A DNA stretch of 64,000 nt, taken from the NCBI GenBank assembly GCA_963971575.1, contig OZ020622.1:9648279-9712278 (forward strand). Direction: 5' to 3'. The stretch is from Liopterus haemorrhoidalis (lineage: Eukaryota > Arthropoda > Insecta > Coleoptera > Dytiscidae). The notes under the pieces are model-generated. The model saw only the letters and a list, made by a program, of their open reading frames with translations, did no database searches and was not told where the DNA came from. The translations under genes and the position numbers were made by a program. Positions 44,663-54,724 of the stretch are shown here, piece after piece. Numbering within the stretch: position 1 is the stretch's first letter; every line of letters starts with the position of its first letter.

Positions 44663-45479
44663 ATCAAAAAGTATGATGAATTTTTATTTTTTTTGACTAA
44701 GATTTGACTTTCATGTCCAGTCTATTTGATTGATGAGGATCGGCCTCAAGATATTCCTATACCACCGGCAAACATTGAAATTGCGCCTTTAATTAATTAT
44801 AGATAATGTATTTAGGCACCCGGGCTGTAGGAATCAACTCAGGGACAAAGCCTTATGTTATGAAATTGAGGCTTCGTCCAGGTAGTGTCTTCTATCTTGA
44901 ACCGGCATTGGAATCAGTTCTGATCCTATCTTTTGGGGGCTCTTCCGGTCTATTTTCTTCTTAGACAATGGACTCAGGTCTGAGCTTATTATCTGGGGCT
45001 TCGTCTGGGTCACTTCCCTTTTGGTTCTTCCTTACAAATTCTAAATTTCCTTTTCTCCACATGTTAATTCCGTACTAGGAATGACGAGAACTAGAAATTT
45101 ATGGACCTGGGTACCCGCAACCCGGATATTTGGAAAAAATTAAAAAGTGCCGAATATACACGCAGTACAAAAAGTGCAGCCTCGTAAAATACCGATTAGG
45201 CAACTGATTAAAAGTATCGAAGAATTTGTAATAAATATAATAACTTTTAAATAATAAGTTCTGTTTAATTAAGAGTAATTAAAAATTATTACTATGTAAT
45301 TTTTGTTAACAACTCCGTTATTTAGCCTTATCACTCATAATTACATAGCGTAGAAGACGCTACTTTCTGTTTTGATCAAAATTGTCTCGGTTTGAGAAAC
45401 ATATATTATGGTCTAGGTTTAACGCTTGCTCAGAATAGATCTTTTTTTGTTGAGTACGATATTCATCATACTTTTTGAT
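44663..45479. mobile_element. Inverted-repeat element in the NRBF2 3' flank (probable)
   Basis: ATCAAAAAGTATGATGAAT at 44663-44681 is exactly mirrored at 45461-45479. The pair begins about 75 bp after the NRBF2 stop codon. No transposase inside. It may be a non-autonomous element that landed in the 3' UTR or just beyond it. The first AATAAA I would consider for NRBF2 beyond it is at 45737. Confidence 0.55.
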
Positions 45480-45866
45480 TTCAATTCGTATATGTTGTAA
45501 CATTAGGCCTATTTACGTTTTAGTTTAATCGAACAAATTGAAACAAAAGCCTTGAAATTTAACCAAATTGAACGATGTACCTATCTGTTGCTGTATTGTA
45601 TGTATAAAAATGTGTTCGAATGTGTTCAAGAAAAATAGATTAACGGATTGTTGAAAAAAAATTGCTGTTTACTTAAATTACGTTATATATTTGGTTTTAA
45701 TACTGTACATGTCTACAATCGTAGAGTTATTACTCTAATAAAATTATTTTATAGTATACTTTGATATGTGTAACAATAGTACAAATGAGGGTATTTTAAG
45801 TCTAGAAAAATAGCGATTAAAATAATTTGTGCTAGAGATTATGGCATTTTTGACTAGGTATTGAGA

Positions 45867-47469
45867 TTATGGCGTGTAGGGTGGAGGTGGAGCACTGTAT
45901 GGAGGAGGTGGAGGCATCGGGTAAGTTTCTACGTCTTCCCATTCGTTGATGAGATACCGCTGATCCACACCTTCAGAACGAGATGGAATGTACGTAAGGA
46001 ACAAATTGCAGATTATACCTATCAAAGACACTGCACCTGTAAAAATACATTAACAATAAGACCAAGTGAACTACTCTTCTGTTTTTTATTTTGTTATTAT
46101 GTTTTTTGAAATAAAGGTAAGGAAAAGTATTGTAGAAGAATACTTGAAATTTTGAAAAATATTTAACAATTGTTTCGGAAATCCTATCTCAGAGAACGGT
46201 GAAAGATAAGAGTCCGACGGTTTGATTCATTAGAATTCTCATTGTTTTATTACCTTGTAAAAAAATTATGGACTTACGGGAAACTTAGAAACTCAGAAAC
46301 TAGTTAAGGGGGAATTTTTTAAATAATTTTTTCTGACTTCCCACTCCAAAATTAGTGTATAAAAGCAATCTGATGCAAATTATTATTATTTTTTTTTTTG
46401 TAATATTTGACCGGGGAAAATTTCAGGGTACCGGCGATCGACGCGTTTGTTGCCGTATAACGATTTTTTTGGCCACTCGCGGTATGAGCAAAATGCAAAT
46501 TGTTATTTAGGCAAGGGATGTTCTGTAGAAAATGAAACGTAATTTATGCCGAAAGCATATTAACAAACTTTTACGGCTTACTTAATAAAGGGGCTTGTTT
46601 AAAAACCAGAAAAAACTAAAATAAATAATTCTTTGTAAAATTGTTTATTTATTTTTTACTAGCTCTATGCTGAAAAATAAATTTTTTTCTTATTAATCAA
46701 AAAGATTATTGAAAAAAATATTGGATCCAAAAAGTCAATTGGTGCTAAGCCAAATATTAACTGGAACCAACCGTTCAGATCATAGAAAACGAGTGTCTAT
46801 TAATAAGTAATAATAAAAAGATTCTCACCTGCCGCAAGTACGGTGTAAAAGCCATATTCGAAATTAACTTCTATTAACAGATCTGTATATATTCCTTTTA
46901 ACGAGTCTTCTATTAAATAAGCTACATAATAAGAAATACTAATCACAGCAATAATCCATAGCACTGTGCAACTCCCAGCAATAGAATTGCGCCTAATAAA
47001 GTCATATATTTTAGATTTTGGTCCTAATAGATCAAGGAAAAATCCAAGTAAAGAAAATATTATTGCCATAAAGCAAAGCAAAATTATTATTCGCATCATA
47101 TTAACAATCTTTGGCGTAATACATCTGTAAGCTAAAATAAAAATATTATGAACACATTTTTATCACATAAAAAAAAGACTTACTTTCTTCAAATACTCCG
47201 TAGTCAATATTAAAACTCGAACCATCAAATTCATCTTTAAATACGTATGTTCTTGGCTTTGGTGTATCACTATATCCAAACGTAAAGAAGGTATATACTG
47301 ATAAATGAGGAACACAGAATCCTCCGGTTATTTGAAACCAACTTAACTGCACAAGCGAAGTACTAATAAGTGCAATCGTAATCATATAAAAGAAAGCGGA
47401 AATTAAATTACGATTATTGTCTGTCGGATGAAGCCATCGTATATAGGAGAAAATTGAATATCTCTCCAT
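45867..47469 (-). CDS. TMEM127 homologue (endosomal/lysosomal four-pass protein)
   Basis: Three coding exons on the minus strand: 47184-47469, 46829-47131 and 45867-46036, joined by phase-1 GT-AG introns of 52 bp and 792 bp, giving 252 residues. Four hydrophobic segments lie at about residues 22-46, 107-132, 146-169 and 186-210. The core MMRIIILLCFM, LLGFFLDLLGPKSKIYDFIR and SISYYVAYLI matches vertebrate TMEM127 (FLLDVFGPKHP..., GFSYWASELI). The C-terminal tail YPMPPPPPYSAPPPPYTP holds two PPxY motifs that bind WW domains of NEDD4-type ubiquitin ligases. The family negatively regulates mTORC1 and controls membrane-protein turnover. The first in-frame ATG at 47469 (AAAATGG context) follows a probable 3' splice site (TTTTCAG at about 47477), so an upstream non-coding exon is likely. 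Confidence 0.94.
46037..46828 (-). other. TMEM127 intron 2 (792 bp)
   Basis: Minus-strand donor GGCAG|GTGAGA and acceptor TTTTTACAG|GTGCAG. Splicing restores the glycine in VLAAGAVSLIG, which continues the fourth membrane segment. The intron is AT-rich and has no recognised element. Confidence 0.88.
47132..47183 (-). other. TMEM127 intron 1 (52 bp)
   Basis: Minus-strand donor GAAGAAA|GTAAGT and acceptor TTATTTTAG|CTTACAG, joining ...YGVFEE to TYRCITPK. An alternative acceptor seven bases further in (TTACAG) would bring an early stop. Confidence 0.85.
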
Positions 47470-47479
47470 TTTACAACTG

Positions 47480-48409
47480 AAAATAACAATTCTATTAAAC
47501 AATGATAAAATATTTAACCTATTAACACAAAAATAAAAACAAAATAATTATTTAAATACATAGATAAAGTTTTAGATATAAATATATTGACTTGCCATAA
47601 AATGTAAACAAAGTTAATTTTATTTTAAATATTTTTTAGTATATTTCATGATAAGACAGTTTTGACAGCATCACAATCAATATACGCATGCGTCAAATTA
47701 GTTCACGTGCTCTGCAAGGACTTTCATTCAGGATAAAAAGAGGATATATCAGTATTCAAAGCAGCAAGCAACTTTAATATTGTATTTATTATAAATTAAA
47801 ATGATTAAGAAACTATTAAGGGTGTATTATGTAGTAATTTAATTTTATTATATACTTTCCTTTTCACTTGAATGTAGTGCGGGTTACCATGCAACAGGCG
47901 CAAAAGTAAAACTTAATGAATAATTAATTCATTTTGGAATTATATTAAAAAGTACAAAAGAAACTTCATTTACTCTTATTAAATTTCAACTGATATATTA
48001 CTTGAAAGAATATAATTAATCAAAATTTAAATTAAATTTTAGAAATTGTCCTTTAAGTACAGTATCATTAATCATTAAAATATTGTCATTTTCATTGTTT
48101 CTAATTAAACGAATATCCATAACGGCATAGATTTTGATACAGCAATGGCCTTGAAAGGATTTTATTACCATTATTTTAATCGTTGCATTGTTAAATCAAC
48201 CAGTATGCAATTTTATACGGATTGTCTCGAATGTCAAATAATTAAAGAGCGAGTAGAGAAAATTTTAAAATCTGAATGTCAATTCAAAAACATTTATTTA
48301 ATTAAAATAATGCAGTTAAATAAAAGTTGTATAATATTCCACCTGGACCGTAACTAATGAAATTAATTACTAAATAAACCTGTATTTCTCTTGTAGAACT
48401 GTATATACT
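47480..48409. other. Upstream of TMEM127; promoter or first intron; one unassigned ORF
   Basis: The minus-strand AG at about 47477-47478 implies an upstream non-coding exon that I cannot place. A candidate donor (AATCGG|GTAAGT, minus strand) exists at about 49405-49412, which would give an intron of about 1.9 kb containing the element at 48410-49343. GGCATAGATTTTGATACAGC precedes an unassigned plus-strand ORF at 48145. Confidence 0.35.
48145..48357 (+). other. Unassigned 70-codon ORF
   Basis: It begins MALKGFYYHYFNRC and contains a mixed-charge stretch (ECQIIKERVEKILKSECQ) with four cysteines. The ATG context (GCAATGGCC) is good. I recognise no family, see no splice partners, and the composition is not far from random AT-rich sequence. 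It lies upstream of TMEM127 on the other strand. Probably not a gene. Confidence 0.2.
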
Positions 48410-48914
48410 AGAGATGGGTCGTTCATGAACGAACCGGCAGTACAATGACCGAAGTGACACGGTTCACCAAATTGAAATGAGCCGGCTCACTGCATATTTT
48501 TAAGGATACGATTGATCGGGCGATTGTGAGCAGTGACTGAAGTGATCCGGATCTGGATCGATGTCATGTTGAACTTCGCGAGAACTCGGCATGTAATGTA
48601 TTACCATAAAGTGTATTTTGTCATCAATTTGTAGAGCAGTCTAATTGAAACTAATAGGCTTAGTCTGTACTTTCTTACAACTAAACTATATAAAAATATT
48701 TAAAATATTGCCCAAATCCCAAATGTCCGATTTATAAAGGCAATAAACAGCGCCATAAACTTAACACATCTGGTTCAAAATACAGTAGCTACATAAAGTG
48801 AATTGTTTGTTTACAATTAATCCGACAAAAATGTTAGATAATTCACCTCTATAGATTTTTATTTATATAACTTCATTATTTCTTTATAACAAGATAATGA
48901 GGAAGACAGAGAGA

Positions 48915-48956
<42 letters not shown>

Positions 48957-49343
48957 AGAATTTGTCATAATTGACGTCTTGAATTCATACTAAGAATATT
49001 AACAAGAATAAAGGTAATAAAGCGATAAATATTCCGACGTTTTTATCGCATTTATTCCACTCGAACAAACAATTCCGCTTTCCGCTTTCTGTTCATATAA
49101 TGCAAAAGACGGCTGAGCGACGTTTTACCTATATATTGCAAACCAACAACCGTGTTGACCCATGGGAGAACTGACAACTGACTGACCTGTTTCTCTGGGA
49201 CACGTTTATTTAGTCGGATCACTGAGCCGGATCACTGTGCCGGATCACTGAGCCGGATCACTGAGCCGGATAAATGAGCCGGCTCAGCAAACTGAACGAC
49301 CACTGATCTGGTTCCGCAAACTGAGCCGAAATTCCCAACTCTA
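48410..49343. mobile_element. Inverted-ended element with 13-bp tandem repeats
   Basis: Ends TAGAGATGGG and CCCAACTCTA are near-perfect inverted repeats. Just inside the left end is a CGTTCATGAACG palindrome. Inside the right end the unit GCCGGATCACTGA is repeated about five times (49212-49285), and ATGAGCCGGCTCA occurs at both ends. A (GA)n run lies at about 48905-48957. This looks like a hAT-type non-autonomous element, but no target duplication was resolved. Confidence 0.6.
48905..48957 (+). repeat. (GA)n microsatellite
   Basis: About 25 GA dinucleotides with a single interruption (GATAGA). Confidence 0.95.
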
Positions 49344-49344
49344 A

Positions 49345-50350
49345 TTGAATTTGCTTGATTCTTAAAATATTCAACTATTATAGTATAATTTTACTAAAAA
49401 GGAGACTTACCCGATTTTTGCACCAATGTATTCAATTATAATACCTGTTTCGAACCACTGAATAACAAAATCAAAACACACTGCGTGACATTTATATTTA
49501 ATTAATTCTATCAACTTGATAAACATAAAATTCTTGGAAAAAAATTATCAACAAAATTTTAATTCAATTTGAAAGTTAGGTCAAACTTTCCTTATTTGAT
49601 TACACTTAGGTGTCAAGAAATAAACTCAACATTGTATTTAATATTGTCCTTGAGCTTTCGTGACAATTGTTAATGACTTATTTTATCAAAAATTTGATAA
49701 TTTTTTCATAATTACAAAGTAATTTTATACCTTTTTGCTATATAATTTTATATAATTTATACCAAAGATCTTAATTTTTCAACTCGCGTGTTTTTTTTAG
49801 CGATAACCAAATTCCGGTTTGATATCTTGGTTTTAAAATTTCCCTGGCTATACTTCAATTACTTGATAATAGATGGTGTGTGTAATAATTTAAAATCATT
49901 GATTGTAAAATGATTAATTGTCAAATTGGTAGGTCAGTAGAGTCATTTGTCAGTTTAAAATCGAATGTGAACATAACATGAAAGAAACAAGAGTTACAGG
50001 TTAATACAAACAAAAAGCTATAAACGCGGATAGCCCAGATAGTAAAGAACTTTTGGTTAGTAGCAACATCATTGGCGTAGACAGGACTCATGATTAGGGG
50101 GGGCACATATGATGCTTATCTGTAAAATGGGAGGGAGGGCTGGCGATTCGTTTGGCTCGAGGGCTGGCGCGATTAGCTCTAGATCCAGACGTTTGGTCAC
50201 AATTTCTACCAGACAGACTCAAGATTGACGCTATAAGGATTTTTTAAAAATTTAAGTTATTAGAATATTAGATATATATTTAATCATATCTACGAAAACC
50301 AAAAATTACAGAGGATAGAGAATATTTATTTTACATTAATTTCAATACTG
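49345..50350. other. Non-coding DNA
   Basis: No gene recognised. TTATTCAGTGGTTCGAAACA on the minus strand near 49445-49470 contains the arthropod initiator TCAGT and is followed by possible splice donors, so it could be the TMEM127 transcription start. This is speculative. Confidence 0.3.
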
Positions 50351-50357
50351 TATAGAC

Positions 50358-50668
50358 CAGTGTTTCTCAACAGGTGGCCACGGACTACCAGTGGTCTCCA
50401 GAAAAATTTTAGTGGTCCGCGAAATTTTTTATATGTGTTTTTTGCGGTTTTTATTTTTTATGCACATTTTTTATGTGAATAATTTATATTTTGATTATTT
50501 TCTGTAAAATTTCTCTGATTTTCTAGAAATAAAATTAATGTATTTAGTAACACATTAATATATTTGTTTTCTTGCAAAAAATGAACCAACAATTATTATT
50601 AGTGGTCCGCGTTAGAAAATTATATATTATACTGGTCCGCGGTGCGTTTTTGTTTGAGTAACACTGGG
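50358..50668. mobile_element. Non-autonomous hAT-like element
   Basis: CAGTGTTTCTCAACAGGTGG is mirrored loosely by TTTGTTTGAGTAACACTG. Internal GTGGTCCGCG blocks occur on both sides. The flanking 8-mers GTATAGAC and GGTTACAC agree at only five positions, so the target duplication is decayed or my boundary is slightly off. Confidence 0.6.
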
Positions 50669-50732
50669 TTACACTGTATGTTTTTCAATCCGTAATTATC
50701 TTAGTTATGCTCAAGATAAATTAACAAAAAAT

Positions 50733-52011
50733 GGATGTAAAGTGTGAATTTTCACACATTTCAGGATTTTGTAGGTATTTAGTCAGTAAATGATGATTAA
50801 TAGAAGGCCAGACGATGAATGCCTGTCACTACATAACACAATTACATGTGTTGGTTTTAAATCCTTTAAATCAATAGGCACGACAAGAAGGTTGCACTTA
50901 GATTTTTTCTACCGTGTATTAATTACACTAGAAATCCACTAATTTGGTGGTTATATATCTCTAATAATACCATAATATATATTTTAACGCATTTTTTTTT
51001 CATAATTACATAAACATCATTTAAATCCAGACCTGGCAACACTGTGGGCGATCTTTTGTCACGCAAGAGCATAACGCCTACAGACATTGTTTATATTGCG
51101 ACTATATGAAAAACAGATTCTCTACTAGAAATGGAATCCCAGTTACTGACCAGTTATTTATTTATTTTCCTAGTCGATATTTGAAAAATAAATTTACGTA
51201 CCTCTTCTCTACCCATAACAAAATGTATCAATGTATATACAAATATATTTTTTTAATTTTAGCTAAAATATTAAACGAAAATCTCAATACTTTGCAAAAT
51301 TTAGTCAAAATGAAATTTATTTCAAACATCAATAATCAGCACTTAAAAAGCTTCCATTTAATATCCCCACAATAAAATTTAAACTAAAAAGAATTTTTTT
51401 TCAATAACATAAAAACTGTATTATTTTCCAAAAACGAAATCAGATAAAAAAATCCTCTCGTACGTTTCCGGTTCATAGCAATATACATTGTTTAGAATTT
51501 TTTCAGATTTTTAATTTAACCCCTTAGGGTTAAAAGGTGCGGGACACTGATTTTTTAGTACTTTTTGGAAAAAATCGTATTAAAATAAAAAAAAAGTAAA
51601 TAAAAAACTACTTCCCGTTCCTTCATCTACGTATTAAGAGCTTTCTTTTGATACCACACAATAAATTATAAAAAATATTTTTTTCGACGACACAAAAAAT
51701 CAATAAAAATCAATTTTGCGAAAAACCAATTTGATCAAATTTCCTGTTGAACTATTCCGGTTCCCATCAATGTAACATTATTGAGATTTTTTTCAGATTT
51801 TTAGTTCAAGTCCTCTGGGAGATAGGGAGATAGGGCCATTATATTGACAAAAACCCCATATAAAAAAGATTTTTCAAAAATAAATTTTTTTTTGAGCATC
51901 CAGCATTAAGATGTTTCATTTGAAAACCCACGCAAAATTAAAAAAAAAAATGTATTTTTCCATTAAATACCGCGCTGTATTTGGGTGGTCATACCTTCAA
52001 AACCCTAAAAA
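50733..52011 (+). mobile_element. Family A, copy A4 (long form)
   Basis: The palindromic end GTGTGAATTTTCACAC is at 50742-50757, then TTTCAGGATTTTGTAGGTAT. Interior blocks CGTTTCCGGTTC and CCCCTTAGGGTTAAAAGGTG occur twice in diverged form (about 51465-51540 and 51750-51830), showing an internal duplication. It ends GTCATACCTTCAAAACCCTA. It preserves the unoccupied TTA site corresponding to the insertion in A3. Confidence 0.78.
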
Positions 52012-52017
52012 GGTAGT

Positions 52018-52376
52018 GTCAAAGGGACTTCGTGATACACCAAAAACACACTAAAAATGAACTTTTAGTGTACCATGAAGCCCCTCGCTTTTCGTGTTAA
52101 TTATTTACACTTCTTTTTTGGATAAATTTAATATAAAGTTTACACTTACATACTGGTTAAATTATAGTATTAGAAAATAAATGGTGTTAAAGTTGTGTTA
52201 ATTTTAACACTGAAAAAGTAATATTTCATAAAAATAAAACCAGTTGAATAAATTTACACGAAAATTTGGTTAAAATAGTGATCTTTTTATTCTTTTTAAA
52301 TGAAAATTTTAACACTAAAATTTTAACCAAACTGAGACTGACCTTTTACATTTATGAATTTTCTGCTGTGTAATGG
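52018..52376 (-). mobile_element. Family E element (reverse)
   Basis: The two halves of this segment match 25900-26075 and 310-465 respectively, both in reverse orientation, which defines a dispersed element of at least 360 bp. The motifs AACTTTTAGTGTACCATGAA, GTGTTAATTATTTACACTTC and TTTTAACACTAAAATTTTAA are partly self-complementary. No coding. Confidence 0.6.
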
Positions 52377-52379
52377 ATT

Positions 52380-53330
52380 CTAACAGCTGAAGGATGATGA
52401 AGATATTTCATCGGTCGAGTGTTGTCCTGCAGCAAAATCACTCTGCGAGACAATAGTCCTTGACGTCGACATCGATTTGAAGCGGCCTTTTAACTTGTAT
52501 AATTTTCATGAAAATCATCAGTCCAGCCCTGTAATTAATATCGTGACAGAATACAAATTTATTCATTTTAAAAATTACTATAATTATTAATTATTTCATT
52601 TACGTATTAATATTTTTGTTACGAATAATATATTTAACAGTATAATGCATATTAATGGATATAAATTATATTGTATCAAATCATTATTTAAAAAAATATA
52701 TTTCATACAATCATTTTATTTTGGAAAATGATTATAAAGCTATATATTATTTGGTCATATTTCATTTTATATTAAATAATTGAAGAATCTTTTAAGAAAA
52801 AATAACAAAATGGTTGTACTTATTAAATATTTATATAGTTTTATATCCATGTTACTGCACTAAACATGATATTCTAAGTATTTAGATCTTGTTCACTATA
52901 TGAGTTTTAAATGCAAAATTAACCGGCGTATTAAAAAATAATGATATTGTGCACTGTTGCAATTAATAAAAAAGTATTAAGTATTTATTTTACTCAAAAA
53001 CATGAACATGACGTACTTGTTACTTTTTTAATTTATGTACATATGTATATATGAGAGCGGGATAAAAATATTGCGAATGAAAATAAAAAGGTTTTTTTTT
53101 TGTAATTTAATTAATTTTGTTTGTCTACATAATCACTACATTTTATAAGAGATATTAAGGGAATTTTAAATTTAAATCGAATAGATGTAACACTAGTTCA
53201 ATTGAAGTTTCTTACGACCATTAAACAATTAAGGATATTTTCCAAATTTAAAATCCTATTGTTTCTAAATTTTAGGGGTTGTTATACTTGTTTGTTAGTT
53301 AATTTTGAACGTTCATAGCGTGCATACATT
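52380..53330. other. Non-coding, very AT-rich DNA
   Basis: No gene or repeat recognised. Confidence 0.35.
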
Positions 53331-53336
53331 AACAAA

Positions 53337-53468
53337 ATGGCTCTGTGGCGACTATTTGATTTGGAAGAAATTCCTAATTACTGTAGAGAAAATAGTGAAT
53401 CTGTGCAAGGTGATTTGGAGTGCGAAAATGTGGAAGTTGACGTGGAATGTGGACGTGGCTATTAAAGA
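53337..53468 (+). other. Short ORF upstream of the transposase-like fragment
   Basis: A 43-codon ORF with a good start context (AACAAAATGGCT) reads MALWRLFDLEEIPNYCRE... ending VECGRGY. It lies directly before the next fragment and may be the first exon or 5' part of the same relic. No family recognised. Confidence 0.3.
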
Positions 53469-53471
53469 AAA

Positions 53472-53785
53472 ATGTCATTTGAAGATTGCAAAGTTCTTAT
53501 ACTGAACGTTTATAAAAAGTTAGTTTCGGAAGGTAATGACAAAACTATACTTAGAACTGCGGAATTAACTAGTGTTCCATACAGAAAAATTCAACGTATA
53601 ATGGCAAAAATCAGCAGCGAAAACGACCTGATTTACAAATTATCAAAAAAATAAATAGTTTTATGTCTAAAACAATAATAAATAAAATATACGACTTTTA
53701 TTCGAAAAATATAGTGCCGACTGTGCATCTTTTAATAAAAAAGTTTGAAGAAGACAAAATAGAATTTCCATATAAAGTTAGCTAG
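53472..53785 (+). pseudogene. Transposase-like N-terminal region, frameshifted
   Basis: The first frame (53472-53654) reads CKVLILNVYKKLVSEGNDKT, then RTAELTSVPYRKIQRIMAKI, a short helix-turn-helix of the (T)..T.VS..TV.RI type. After a frameshift near 53640 it continues IIKKINSFMSK, then INKIYDFYSKNIVPTVHLLI. The kinase-like order VY..L, HTH, then I..KIY.FY....PT...L is seen in the N-terminal part of a common insect transposase family related to Tc1/mariner. No catalytic domain follows. Confidence 0.5.
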
Positions 53786-54092
53786 TTAAATAGTTAAATA
53801 AAGTTAAATAGTTAAATAATTATTTGAATTTGCTTTGATTTATTTTTGTTGCATAAAAAGAATGATTTTTGTTTGTGCAAATTTGAAGTATTTAATATAG
53901 ACTATAAAGACTTTAAAACAAAACGATTAAACTTGAGGGCAATATGAAGTCCCAACCGTCCCATTAAAATTAAATAAACATTTTGTTCTTATTCAACAAT
54001 ATTTATGCATTATAAAAGATTTTTATTTTTTTTCTTGCAATTTTTAGGGTTTTGTAGGTATGACCAAAAAACCCTTATACCGTCATTTTGTC

Positions 54093-54166
<74 letters not shown>
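54093..54166 (+). repeat. (CTGT)n microsatellite
   Basis: About 18 uninterrupted CTGT units in family A copy A5. The same site in A1 has about 8 and in A2 about 3. Confidence 0.95.
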
Positions 54167-54529
54167 TCGGTAAAAATTGTAGCCAAACGGCTAAACCTAG
54201 AGAGTTGAAATTTGGCATGCTTATACAACTCTTTGACCCGCATATAGGAAAAATACTAAAACATCTAAAAAACATATCCCTCTAAAAATATAAACAAATA
54301 TGTGCTCATCGAAAAAAAAAAAATTTTTTTTAAATTCTGCGTAGGGTATCGAATGAAAGCCCTTAGTACGTGGATTAACGATCAAATTTTTATTTTTGCA
54401 AAATAAAAAATTTTGTCCCACACCCTGTAGCCCAGATGGTTTAAACAGATTATGTTTTCGGAAAATAACTCATTTTTTGTGATTTTTGGTTCACAAAGTA
54501 TAAAAGTTACACCAATGTAAGACACTCAC

Positions 54530-54612
54530 ATGCAAAGCGTGCGTAGCGTAATGGATTAGAGCACTGCTAAAATGAGTTGGAAAACGAAGGGTTTCGAGTT
54601 CGATTACGGGTG
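54530..54612 (+). ncRNA. tRNA-like Pol III promoter block
   Basis: GTAGCGTAATGGATTAGAGC is A-box-like, and AGGGTTTCGAGTTCGATTAC is B-box-like, about 35 bp apart. It is the same block as at 27040-27125 on the other strand. Arms do not form a good cloverleaf. Confidence 0.6.
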
Positions 54613-54724
54613 AATTTTATTTTTTCTTTTTTTTTTGCATTTTTATTATGTTGAAATTATTTTGTCAAAATTCTAGTTATATTTTGACAAATGTTGTATT
54701 TAATTTTTAAGAGCGTAAATTTTT

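Noticed and set aside
45861..46109. Plus-strand ORF of 82 codons
   Set aside because: It is the antisense of the last TMEM127 exon, whose minus-strand reading is clearly conserved.
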